Shown here: positions 15,990 through 24,322 of the stretch, piece after piece | Layout of the letters: each line of letters opens with the position of its first letter | Numbering within the stretch: position 1 is the stretch's first letter | From: Rickettsiales bacterium | Lineage (GTDB): Bacteria > Pseudomonadota > Alphaproteobacteria > Rickettsiales > JABCZZ01 | NCBI GenBank assembly: GCA_035765535.1 | Contig: DASTXE010000006.1 | Coordinates: forward strand, 186,001-250,000 | Direction of reading: 5' to 3' | Length of the DNA: 64,000 nt | The notes under the pieces: generated by a model | The model's input: the letters and a program-made list of their open reading frames with translations, nothing else | What the model was told of the DNA's origin: nothing | The model's database searches: none | Made by a program: the position numbers and the translations under genes

Positions 15990-18131
15990 TCAGCGGACGT
16001 GCGCAGGCGTCAGATGAACAAGATGCCGCGGCTCAGGATACCCGAATTCACCTGTTTTGACGCCGTCCACAGGCGCTATATCCGGATGTGTAACCTTCTT
16101 GCCTTGTATTTTCTGCAGCAGGCGTGGCAATGCATGCATAATCTCCACCACAGCACTGTTAGTCCAGGCAAATCCCTCGTCATTGGTGGCATATCCCTTG
16201 TTGATATGAATAGCCGTCTGGTTCGTACCGGTTTCAGAACTAAGCTTCTCCCACATTTTTCCGGTTCGTCCATATTCACGGATAACGGCTTTTGCATAGC
16301 GCTCGCCGATTTTCCAGGCCTCTTCGTAATAACCATAACGTTCAAGCGCTTCCATTGCAGCAACCTGGAGCGGCGCCCACATCAGCGGATAATCCCACTG
16401 GCTTCCCGTATCCTTGCGCCTGCTGGTATTCAAACCATTGGCGCTCATCAGCTGCGGCATGATGTAGGTGACAATCTGCTCGGCCTGCTTAGGCGTGGCA
16501 ACACCGGCCCACATAGGAAACAGTGCCGTCGCATAGGCATATTCGCGAAACTCCGGCAGATTGTATTTTTGGTTCAACGCTTCATTGATATTCTTATCGC
16601 GGAATGAAGGAAGACGGTTTCCGTCTCCCGGGTCCCATAATTCCTGCATGGCTTCACGGGTTTGTCCGGCTTTTTGTTCCCATTCTGTTTCTTTCTGCCG
16701 CCAATGTTCGCGCATGCCCGGCTCGTCCTGCGCAAGCTGCCCGTAAAGAGCACCCATCTCTTTTTCCATCTTATGGCGAAGGGAATTCAGGCAAACGGGA
16801 ATATGATTGATAATATCGACATTAAAAAAACCGAACCGGCGCGATGGGTCGAAACCGCTCTCGCGCATGGCCCAGTCGCCCCGGTAGAATTGCTCCGAGA
16901 GCTGCACCCTGCCCTCTGCATCCTGTGCGGGATGTCCCGCTTCATCGAGCGTCAGATATTGCTCGATATAATAAAGATCCCTGCGCATCTGGTAACTGAG
17001 CCGGGAAACTGCAGCCGCTTGCTGGTCATCTAGATTCTGCGCTTTCAGTATCGCCCCGATATCTAAGCCGAAATCCTGCTGCAGCTTTTCCTTAATCGTG
17101 TCATATACACCGGATAGCTCATTACGCGCTACATCGTAATGCTCGGGCTCGCTATAAAGCACTTCATCGCCGGGCGTCTTACGCTCGCTGTCATACAAGG
17201 ACAATACGTGGTTATTCCCTTCTTCTGCACCGGCAGGTATATGCGGCTTTTGAAGAAAAAAATCATGATAGCGTTCCGCCTGTTCCATCGCATCTTTCAG
17301 CCAGGGCACCATGGCATCTCTTTGCACAATGGCAGATTCCTCTTCTGAAGAACGATAGTAATTATAAATATCGCGTATTTTCCCAGTCAGCAGCGGCGGA
17401 TGCGACCGCGGTTTGTTTTCATCCAGATAATAGGTACGGTTTCCATTCAGAATCGCGCCGTAATGCTTCACCTCATACAAAAGATTGTCTGTAAGCCACT
17501 TGGCCCGCTGAAACTCTCCGTCCCGCAGCAGCCCGCGCACGACAAAGGCTGTATCCCACCCATACATTTCGTTGAACCGGACGCCGGGCACCACATAAGG
17601 GTGCGGCAAATAGAGAAGTCCGTGTTGATCGGCGGGCGGAGGAATCAGGCTCCCTGTCTGCGGATTGCGCTGCAGAACGCGCACTTCAATTTGCGGCAGA
17701 TTCTCTTCTGTGGCTGGTATGCGATTCTTAATCACTAACCGTTCACCTTCCACGACTCTGTCGTCAATGACGGTGCACATGACAGGATCCTGCGTTCCTG
17801 CACGTGCGTATATCTGCTCTACCACAGCCGCCCTTGCATCACGGACTTCCCGCTCAACACGGCTTTTATCTTCTTCAGGAGAAATATAAAGATAGTAAGG
17901 CTGGCCGGGCACATGTTCGACCTTGGAATCTTCCATAGCCCCAAGAAACCACGATTCATGCGTGCGCGTCAGTTTTTCCCACATACTGCTGATATGTTCG
18001 CGCGCGGGTTCGGCACTTGATTCCAGAATCCGAAGCTCGGTCTCCTTCCGCAGGGCCTGGCGCAACTCCATAGCCTTGTGATTAGTGCGTCTGGTCAGGG
18101 AAGAATAAGGTGGTGGGTTATAATGGGCCAT
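15990..18131 (-). CDS. trehalase-like glycoside hydrolase (GH37)
   Basis: GH37 trehalases split trehalose into two glucose molecules. Signature one appears as PGVRFNEMYGWDTAF and signature two as SQWDYPLMWAPLQVAAMEAL, with the catalytic aspartate in the WDTAF region; GYATNDEGFAWTNS near the C-terminus is also a family block. No signal peptide is present, so the enzyme is probably cytoplasmic. At 713 residues it is longer than E. coli TreF (549), with an extra N-terminal region of about 170 residues and a charged insertion. A related neutral-trehalase-like substrate range cannot be excluded. Confidence 0.85.
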   Translation of the reverse strand: MAHYNPPPYSSLTRRTNHKAMELRQALRKETELRILESSAEPAREHISSMWEKLTRTHESWFLGAMEDSKVEHVPGQPYYLYISPEEDKSRVEREVRDARAAVVEQIYARAGTQDPVMCTVIDDRVVEGERLVIKNRIPATEENLPQIEVRVLQRNPQTGSLIPPPADQHGLLYLPHPYVVPGVRFNEMYGWDTAFVVRGLLRDGEFQRAKWLTDNLLYEVKHYGAILNGNRTYYLDENKPRSHPPLLTGKIRDIYNYYRSSEEESAIVQRDAMVPWLKDAMEQAERYHDFFLQKPHIPAGAEEGNNHVLSLYDSERKTPGDEVLYSEPEHYDVARNELSGVYDTIKEKLQQDFGLDIGAILKAQNLDDQQAAAVSRLSYQMRRDLYYIEQYLTLDEAGHPAQDAEGRVQLSEQFYRGDWAMRESGFDPSRRFGFFNVDIINHIPVCLNSLRHKMEKEMGALYGQLAQDEPGMREHWRQKETEWEQKAGQTREAMQELWDPGDGNRLPSFRDKNINEALNQKYNLPEFREYAYATALFPMWAGVATPKQAEQIVTYIMPQLMSANGLNTSRRKDTGSQWDYPLMWAPLQVAAMEALERYGYYEEAWKIGERYAKAVIREYGRTGKMWEKLSSETGTNQTAIHINKGYATNDEGFAWTNSAVVEIMHALPRLLQKIQGKKVTHPDIAPVDGVKTGEFGYPEPRHLVHLTPAHVR

Positions 18132-18233
18132 CGCAACTGTTATCTGCTACACTCGCTGTATCGTAGCAAGGTAATTACTAACATTTAATTAACGAATATT
18201 GTCAAACAGTCGTGGTGAAGGTCTAAAAACTGC

Positions 18234-21200
18234 TTAAGAGCCGGAAAGCAATCCCAGATTGCCACCTATAGCTGCTGTGTTCACGCTAAAAGTGCGTTCA
18301 GTCAGGAAACGCAGCAGATAATGCGGACCGCCCGCCTTGGGGCCCGTACCGGATTTTCCTTCCCCGCCGAATGGCTGCACACCCACTGTCGCACCGATCA
18401 TACTGCGATTCACATAAAGATTCCCTGCCCGGATACGCTGCCTTACGAGTGCGATATTCTGCTCTATGCGGCTCTCAAACCCGCAGGTCAGGCCGAAGCC
18501 TGTGGAGTTGATTTCATCACATACGGCCGCCAGCTCGTCCGCCTGATATCGTATGACATGCAGCACCGGTCCAAACACTTCATGTCTGAGTTCGGCAATG
18601 GAAGTGATCTCGAAAAGATGCGGAACAATATACGTCCCTGCCTTTTCCTGTGCACTATCGAGCGGCGAATGGGCATGAGGATGCCCTACTATTGTCATAT
18701 GTTCTATATGCTTGCGCAGCCTGTCGCGCGAAGGCTCGTCGATCACCGGTCCCACATCCACCGAAAAATCCGCAAATGGATTCCCGGTTTTGATCTCCTG
18801 CATGGCCCCTTTAATCAATGCAATAAGATCGCCAGCTATTTCCTGCTGCACATAAAGCACGCGCAATGCCGAGCAGCGCTGGCCTGCACTGCCGAATGCC
18901 GAGGTCACAATATCGTCCACCACCTGCTCCGGCAGTGCGGAACTGTCCACGATCATGCAGTTTTGCCCGCCCGTCTCCGCAATCAGCACGCCAATGGCGC
19001 CTTCGCGCGCAGCAAGGGTCCGGTTGATATGCCGTGCTGTTTCCGTAGAACCGGTAAAGACCACACCTGCTACACGTGGATCCTCGGTAAGCGCCTGCCC
19101 TACCGTTGCACCGCTCCCGGGCAGGCAGTGCAACACCGTTTCGGGAGCGCCTGCTTTATGTAGGAGCTTCACCGCGAGATCTGCAATCAGCGGAGTGCAT
19201 TCCGCCGGCTTCGCCACGACTGTATTGCCTGTCACCAGCGCTGCCACAATCTGCCCGGTAAAAATCGCCAGCGGAAAATTCCACGGCGAAATACAGACGA
19301 ATACTCCGCGCGGTGCAAATCCCAGACTATTGCGCTCGCCAGTCGGTCCCTGCAGCACCTCCTCCTCGCCCAACAGCTTTTCCGCCTGTGCCGAGTAATA
19401 GCGGCAATAATCCACCGCTTCACGCAGTTCCGCCACCGCGTCGCTGAGCGTCTTGCCAGCTTCACGCATCAGCAGCGCAATGATCTCCAGCCGGTTTTCT
19501 TCTAAAAGTACAGCAAATTTACGAATAGTCTCCGCCCGGCTTTTTACATTTGTCCTGCTCCAGCTGCCAAATGCCGAACTAGCGGCGGCAACGGCACGAT
19601 GCGCCTGTTCCGGCGTGGCAAGGAGTGCATATCCTACAATGCTGTTGCTGTCCGCAGGCTCGGTGATCGTCAGATCATACTCTTTATCTTCCGGCTTCGC
19701 CGTTCGCCAGAAACAATGCCGGAATTCAGCAAGCCCCAATCTCAGCTGCCGCAGCATATGGAGATTACCAAGATCCACGCCGCGCGAATTCTCGCGGTCA
19801 CTATAGAGATGCGGCGGAGCGGGTATATGATCATGCGGCCGTCCGCAGCTTCGCCTGGTCTTGACTATCGGATCGGCAAGTAACTCTTCCGCCGCCGTAT
19901 CGTGATCGGCAAGCTGCCTGACGAAGGAGGTGTTCGCACCGTTCTCCAGCAATCGCCGCATCAAATAGGCAAGCAGATCCTTATATTTCCCGATCGGGGC
20001 ATAAATGCGGCAAGGTGCCTCCTGCAACAGCTGCGCGTGCAGCGCCTCACCCATGCCATATAAACGCTGGAACTCATAAGGCTGCTTACGTTCCTTCACC
20101 ATCTCCAGAATTGAAGCCGCCGTCAGCGCATTATGCGTGGCAAATTGCGGATAGAAACACTCGCCATCCGCCAGTATTTTCTGCGCACATGCCAGATAGG
20201 AAACATCCGTGTGTTCTTTACGCGTGAAGACAGGATAGCCCGGCAGTCCGGCAATTTGCGCGGCCTTGATTTCCGCATCCCAGTATGCGCCCTTTACAAG
20301 CCTTACGTTCATGCGTTTGCGTGCCGCGCGGCTTAACTCCGCCAGATAATCCACCGCCTGCACGGCCCGCTTCTGGTAAGCCTGCAGCACATAGCCAAGC
20401 CCGTCATAATCACGGAACTCCGGCAGCTCGAACAGTTTACGAAAAATAATCAGCCCGATATCGAATCGTGTGGCTTCTTCCGCGTCGATGGAAACGCTAA
20501 TGCCGGCCTGCATAGCAAGCCGCACAATTTCAGCCACTCTTGGTAGCAATTCGCGCACGAGTGTTTCCTCATGCACAAGTAAATAACGCGGATGGAGCGC
20601 GGAAAGCTTCACGGAAATTCCCGGCGCCTCATGCAGGCCTGCTGTGCCACGGTGTTTTCCGATAGCGGCAATCGCATCGCGGTAGGCATATAAATAAGCC
20701 TGCGCCTGTGCGTCGCTGCGCGATCCTTCTCCTAATATATCATAAGAGAAACGATACCCTTGCTTTTCATACGGCTGGGATTTTTGTAATGCGCCGTTAA
20801 TTGTCTCACCCAGCACAAACATACCGCCGACAATACGCACGGCCTCTTTCAGCGCTTCCCGCGCGAGCGGCTCCCCCACCCGCCCGACGACCTTGCCGAT
20901 CATTGATGCCGCCGTTTCCTCTCGCCCAAGGCCGAGACCGACAATTTTACCCGTCAGCAATAGCCCTATGCTCGATGCATTGACAAAAAAAGATTCCCCA
21001 TCGCCGACATAGGCGCTCCAGTTTTTATTATGGAACGTATCCTCGATCAGCCGGTTCGCCGTATGGGCATCGGGAATGCGCAACAAAGCCTCCGCGAGGC
21101 ACATGATTGCCACGCCTTCATGCGTATTGAGCCCGTAGGTACGCAGGAACGCCTCGATTCCGCTTCCCGTCTTTGCACGGCTGGCCTCGGTCAGTTTCAT

Positions 21201-21332
21201 CGCCCGCAGGCGCGCAGCATCTTTATATTCTTCATAACCTGCAAGCTGCGCAAGTAGATCCTCCACGCATTGCGCCTCATCGGCAAATGCAAGTGAACTC
21301 AGACGGATAAGTTCCGAATCAACGATATGCAT
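18234..21332 (-). CDS. putA: bifunctional proline dehydrogenase / P5C dehydrogenase PutA
   Basis: PutA oxidises proline to glutamate in two steps at the membrane. The 1032-residue protein contains the FAD-dependent PRODH barrel (about 130-440, with VKLSALHPRY, MNVRLVKGAYWD and FATHN) and the NAD-dependent aldehyde dehydrogenase (about 520-980, with the catalytic Cys in SAGQRCSALRVLYVQ and ISPWNFPLAIFTGQ). It lacks the ribbon-helix-helix DNA-binding domain of the longer enterobacterial PutA, so it is the short type A and cannot repress itself. The divergent MarR gene with palindromes in the shared promoter is a candidate regulator. Confidence 0.96.
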   Translation of the reverse strand: MHIVDSELIRLSSLAFADEAQCVEDLLAQLAGYEEYKDAARLRAMKLTEASRAKTGSGIEAFLRTYGLNTHEGVAIMCLAEALLRIPDAHTANRLIEDTFHNKNWSAYVGDGESFFVNASSIGLLLTGKIVGLGLGREETAASMIGKVVGRVGEPLAREALKEAVRIVGGMFVLGETINGALQKSQPYEKQGYRFSYDILGEGSRSDAQAQAYLYAYRDAIAAIGKHRGTAGLHEAPGISVKLSALHPRYLLVHEETLVRELLPRVAEIVRLAMQAGISVSIDAEEATRFDIGLIIFRKLFELPEFRDYDGLGYVLQAYQKRAVQAVDYLAELSRAARKRMNVRLVKGAYWDAEIKAAQIAGLPGYPVFTRKEHTDVSYLACAQKILADGECFYPQFATHNALTAASILEMVKERKQPYEFQRLYGMGEALHAQLLQEAPCRIYAPIGKYKDLLAYLMRRLLENGANTSFVRQLADHDTAAEELLADPIVKTRRSCGRPHDHIPAPPHLYSDRENSRGVDLGNLHMLRQLRLGLAEFRHCFWRTAKPEDKEYDLTITEPADSNSIVGYALLATPEQAHRAVAAASSAFGSWSRTNVKSRAETIRKFAVLLEENRLEIIALLMREAGKTLSDAVAELREAVDYCRYYSAQAEKLLGEEEVLQGPTGERNSLGFAPRGVFVCISPWNFPLAIFTGQIVAALVTGNTVVAKPAECTPLIADLAVKLLHKAGAPETVLHCLPGSGATVGQALTEDPRVAGVVFTGSTETARHINRTLAAREGAIGVLIAETGGQNCMIVDSSALPEQVVDDIVTSAFGSAGQRCSALRVLYVQQEIAGDLIALIKGAMQEIKTGNPFADFSVDVGPVIDEPSRDRLRKHIEHMTIVGHPHAHSPLDSAQEKAGTYIVPHLFEITSIAELRHEVFGPVLHVIRYQADELAAVCDEINSTGFGLTCGFESRIEQNIALVRQRIRAGNLYVNRSMIGATVGVQPFGGEGKSGTGPKAGGPHYLLRFLTERTFSVNTAAIGGNLGLLSGS

Positions 21333-21452
21333 AAACGGATTATAACAGGAACGATCTGCGGATGATAGTCAGCGTTACCGCTTCCGGAAAAATCGCATGT
21401 AAATTTTATGGAAATATCTTTTTTATGTTGCATTCTTTATACGTTCGCATTA

Positions 21453-21473
21453 ATTTGCATACAAATGATTTGT
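21453..21473. promoter_or_regulatory. overlapping palindromes in putA-marR intergenic region
   Basis: Two perfect palindromes overlap: ATTTG-CATA-CAAAT (21453-21466) and ACAAAT-G-ATTTGT (21461-21473). They lie 41 bases before the MarR start and about 120 bases before putA, in the divergent promoter region. Size and AT content fit a MarR operator. The same arrangement suggests control of both genes. Confidence 0.5.
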
Positions 21474-21513
21474 GTTGCGATTTAATATACATCCACCTGA
21501 AAACGGAGGAAAT

Positions 21514-22026
21514 ATGTCTCTTAGAAATACAGCTCAAATAGCCAACCCGGAATCTACCGGCGCCAGCACAGACCATTTCTCCCAAAGCAGGGATGATTAC
21601 GGGCGTGCTATTATCAAACTGCTGCGCAAAACCGCGCAATGCATGGATACCCACTCACGCTTCCTGACCAAGCAATACGATCTCACTATCCCACAGGTCA
21701 TGTGCCTGTATGAGGTGTTTGAGAAAGGCGCGACAACCGTCGCTGTGCTGGCGGAAAATATCCATGTCAGTTCCAGCACACTCATCGGCGTAATCGACCG
21801 GCTGGAAGAAAAACGTTTTGTCAAACGCATGCGTGACGGCACCGACCGCCGCTCCGTCTATATCAATATAACCGCCAAAGGGCATCAGTTCGTGGTGGAG
21901 ACCCCTTACCTTCTGCATAACAGGCTGCGTGACTCCATCAACGCACTCGACCATAAAAAACAGCTGATGATCGCCGATGCGCTCAATACCATCAATCAGT
22001 TGCTTGAACAAAGAGAAGCGGTGTAG
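21514..22026 (+). CDS. MarR-family transcriptional regulator
   Basis: The start at 21514 follows ACGGAGGA and gives a 170-residue protein. An ATG 14 codons upstream lacks a ribosome site. The winged helix-turn-helix is visible (LTIPQVMCLYEVFEKG, VSSSTLIGVIDRLEEK, RMRDGTDRRSVYINIT), including the DRR wing motif. It is divergent from putA; the intergenic region holds overlapping palindromes. Similar MarR proteins occur next to ectoine or proline genes, so a role in osmolyte or proline control is plausible but unproven. Confidence 0.9.
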   Translation: MSLRNTAQIANPESTGASTDHFSQSRDDYGRAIIKLLRKTAQCMDTHSRFLTKQYDLTIPQVMCLYEVFEKGATTVAVLAENIHVSSSTLIGVIDRLEEKRFVKRMRDGTDRRSVYINITAKGHQFVVETPYLLHNRLRDSINALDHKKQLMIADALNTINQLLEQREAV

Positions 22027-22062
22027 CATAATGCGAACCACTTAATCCTTCTGGAGGTGGTC

Positions 22063-22085
22063 ATGCGCGTTTTTGGTGCGCGCAT
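22063..22085 (+). terminator. hairpin after marR
   Basis: Inverted repeat ATGCGCG (22063-22069) and CGCGCAT (22079-22085) encloses TTTTTGG. It lies about 37 bases after the MarR stop. No T-run follows, so terminator function is only likely. A further palindrome TGTAA-N4-TTACA at 22095-22108 lies between this hairpin and degP. Confidence 0.45.
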
Positions 22086-22231
22086 ATTGCATAATGTAAC
22101 ATATTACACAGCAATCCTCTTTTTCACTCTTTAAATGATACATAGCGCATACTATATCCATCTTCATGCGTATAAGCTCTTGCCTGATGCAAGAAACCGT
22201 TTTGTCCGTTCATAATCTTATGGAGTTCATT

Positions 22232-23617
22232 ATGAGAAAGTTTGTTATCCGCCTTATCGCTACGAGCCTCCTGACCGGCGTAGCATCCCTCTGCGCGCTT
22301 CCCGCCCAGGCCGCCATTCCGTTTATCGACACCATCGGTAAGAACGACCAGCAGGAACCGAGCCTCGCCCCCATGCTGAAACAGGTGACCCCGGCTGTGG
22401 TCAACATTTCCACCAAAGCCAGCATGCGTGTCTCCAACCCTTTGTTTGACGATCCGGTTTTCCGCAATTTATTTAACTTCCCCGGGGGCATGCCGCAGGA
22501 AGAGCGCGAAGTGCAGGCCGTCGGCTCCGGTGTGATCGTCGATGCCGATAAGGGTTATGTGCTGACCAATGCGCATGTCGTTGAACATGCCAAAGAAGTT
22601 TTCGTAACGCTGAAAGATAAACGCAAAATTAAAGCGGAAGTGGTCGGCAAGGATGCTGAAACCGATCTCGCCGTATTAAAAATCAAAGCCGATAACCTGA
22701 CTGCCATTAAGGTTGGCGACAGCGGCAAACTGGAAGTGGGCGATTTCGTCGTAGCGATCGGCAATCCGTTCGGACTCGGCCAGACGGTAACCTCCGGTAT
22801 CGTAAGCGCGTTAGGCCGCAACGGCCTGGGTATCGAAGGCTATGAAAACTTCATCCAGACCGACGCCGCCATCAATCCGGGCAATTCCGGCGGTGCGCTG
22901 ACAGACCTGAAAGGCAACCTGATCGGTATCAATACCGCCATCATGTCGCGCTCAGGCGGCAATGTCGGCATAGGCTTCGCAATTCCGGTCAGCATGGCGG
23001 TTGATGTCATGCACCAGCTGATCGAGCACGGCTCTATCGAGCGCGGCCAGCTTGGCGTTCATATTCAGGATATCACGCCTGAAATCGCCAGTGCGATAGG
23101 CACCAGCGTGCATGAGGGTGCGCTCGTGGCCAAAGTGGAAAAAGGATCGAATGCTGCGAAGGCAGGGATAAAAGAAGGTGACGTGATTACGAGCGTCAAC
23201 GGTCATCCGGTTACGGGCGCCGTTGACTTACGCAACCGCGTCGGCCTTATGGGAATTGGTGCGAAAGTCGAAATGGAAATCGTGCGCGGCGGCAAACACG
23301 AAACGATCAGCACCACCATTGGCAAGCGGACCGAAATGTCCTCCGAAGCCTTGGGCAACGAGATTAAACTGCTGAAAGGCGCTACCCTTGCCGATATGCC
23401 CGAGGGCAACCCCGTTAAAGGTGTTCAGGTCACAAATGTGAATCCGGAAAGCCAGGCGGCTGCAGCGGGAATTGAAAAAGGCGACATCATTACTTCAGTC
23501 AACCAGAAACGTGTCACCAGCGTTGCCGAGCTGATCGAAGCCGCCAGACAGCATCCAAAAACCCTGCTGCTTAACATCCAGCGCGGAGACGCTGCCTTAT
23601 TTATTGTGATTCAATAA
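22232..23617 (+). CDS. degP: periplasmic Do-family serine protease (DegP/DegQ)
   Basis: The chosen start (22232) follows TGGAG and opens a clear signal peptide that ends in PAQA before residue 28; an upstream ATG at 22166 would spoil it. The mature protein has the trypsin-like domain with H115, D145 and S219 (TNAHVV, ETDLAVLK, NPGNSGGAL), followed by two PDZ domains (about 275-365 and 385-460). The 461-residue protein degrades or refolds misfolded envelope proteins. A perfect hairpin follows. The region upstream contains the palindrome TGTAA-N4-TTACA at 22095-22108. Confidence 0.95.
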   Translation: MRKFVIRLIATSLLTGVASLCALPAQAAIPFIDTIGKNDQQEPSLAPMLKQVTPAVVNISTKASMRVSNPLFDDPVFRNLFNFPGGMPQEEREVQAVGSGVIVDADKGYVLTNAHVVEHAKEVFVTLKDKRKIKAEVVGKDAETDLAVLKIKADNLTAIKVGDSGKLEVGDFVVAIGNPFGLGQTVTSGIVSALGRNGLGIEGYENFIQTDAAINPGNSGGALTDLKGNLIGINTAIMSRSGGNVGIGFAIPVSMAVDVMHQLIEHGSIERGQLGVHIQDITPEIASAIGTSVHEGALVAKVEKGSNAAKAGIKEGDVITSVNGHPVTGAVDLRNRVGLMGIGAKVEMEIVRGGKHETISTTIGKRTEMSSEALGNEIKLLKGATLADMPEGNPVKGVQVTNVNPESQAAAAGIEKGDIITSVNQKRVTSVAELIEAARQHPKTLLLNIQRGDAALFIVIQ

Positions 23618-23643
23618 ATTAAGCCAAGGTGATCTTTCGGTAT

Positions 23644-23670
23644 GTATGGCGGGTTTACTACCCGCCATAC
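23644..23670 (+). terminator. perfect hairpin after degP
   Basis: GTATGGCGGGT (23644-23654) and ACCCGCCATAC (23660-23670) form a perfect 11-bp stem with a 5-base loop, 27 bases after the degP stop. There is no following T-run. It probably ends or stabilises the degP transcript. Confidence 0.7.
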
Positions 23671-23741
23671 TGCAATCATCTTGAAAAATAATGCGTTTTA
23701 TGCTGCAATACTGGGAAGTATAATTATCCGGGTATTGCTGC

Positions 23742-24014
23742 ATGCGAAAAATAGACCTGATGCGCCAGAAGCTGGAAACCGCCTTCAAGCCCGTCCATCT
23801 GCGGATATATGATGAGTCATTGAAAAAGATGGAATATTCCGGGGAAAGGGCAAGGCCGGAAACCTATTTCTTTGTCGATATCGTTTCCGATAAATTTATG
23901 GAGATGCCACGCAGCGAACGCGTGCGCCTTATCAATGAAGCCCTGAGCGACATTTTCCGCGGCAGCAAACACACCCTTGAAATTCACGCCAGATCGCCGC
24001 AGGAACAATCCTGA
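23742..24014 (+). CDS. bolA: BolA-family protein
   Basis: The 90-residue protein has the BolA fold and signature: HLRIYDESLKKMEYS, ETYFFVDIVSDKFMEM, and RVRLINEALSDIF followed by HTLEIHAR. BolA proteins bind glutaredoxins and iron-sulfur clusters and affect iron use and cell shape. In alphaproteobacteria there are usually two or more paralogs, so the exact orthology (bolA or ibaG type) is uncertain; the histidine in LEIHAR is the conserved cluster ligand. It stands alone between degP and the cytochrome bd operon. Confidence 0.88.
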   Translation: MRKIDLMRQKLETAFKPVHLRIYDESLKKMEYSGERARPETYFFVDIVSDKFMEMPRSERVRLINEALSDIFRGSKHTLEIHARSPQEQS

Positions 24015-24072
24015 TTCAAGACATTGCCACATCTTTTCCGTGTGCAACTGTGTCATATCTTTCCGATGTCAC

Positions 24073-24086
24073 TTGACTAAGATCAA
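24073..24086 (+). promoter_or_regulatory. FNR-like box upstream of cytochrome bd operon
   Basis: TTGACTAAGATCAA differs by one base from TTGAT-N4-ATCAA. A -10-like GATAAA follows at 24107-24112, which would place transcription start near 24120 and the box centre at about -40.5. This fits activation of a high-affinity oxidase when oxygen falls. Confidence 0.65.
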
Positions 24087-24138
24087 TTCCTTCTCATAGT
24101 ACGGGTGATAAATTGCGGGCTTAACGACATATCCCGAT

Positions 24139-24315
24139 ATGACGAAACCCATGAAGCTGAATCTGAGAAAAGACATCACGATCGCGCTGGCCATTAAATT
24201 TACGGCCTTGGCGCTGCTTTGGTTCTTTTTTGTCAGGCATCATGAAGTCGTCCCCAATACCGAAGACACAACTCACCACTTTCTCTCCTCACCCTCTCCC
24301 ACCCCGAAAGCATAG
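24139..24315 (+). CDS. cydP: CydP-like small membrane protein
   Basis: This 58-residue protein is easily missed. It begins with ATG at 24139 and has a conserved N-terminal stretch (MKLNLRKDITIALAIKFTAL) running into one membrane helix (about residues 13-33, ending in LWFFFVRHHE), then a short polar tail. The NLRK start followed by IKxxALxxLWxxFF is the pattern of CydP, the accessory subunit often encoded just before cydA in non-enteric proteobacteria. It ends seven bases before cydA and lies behind the FNR-like box. Confidence 0.8.
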   Translation: MTKPMKLNLRKDITIALAIKFTALALLWFFFVRHHEVVPNTEDTTHHFLSSPSPTPKA

Positions 24316-24322
24316 GTAAACC

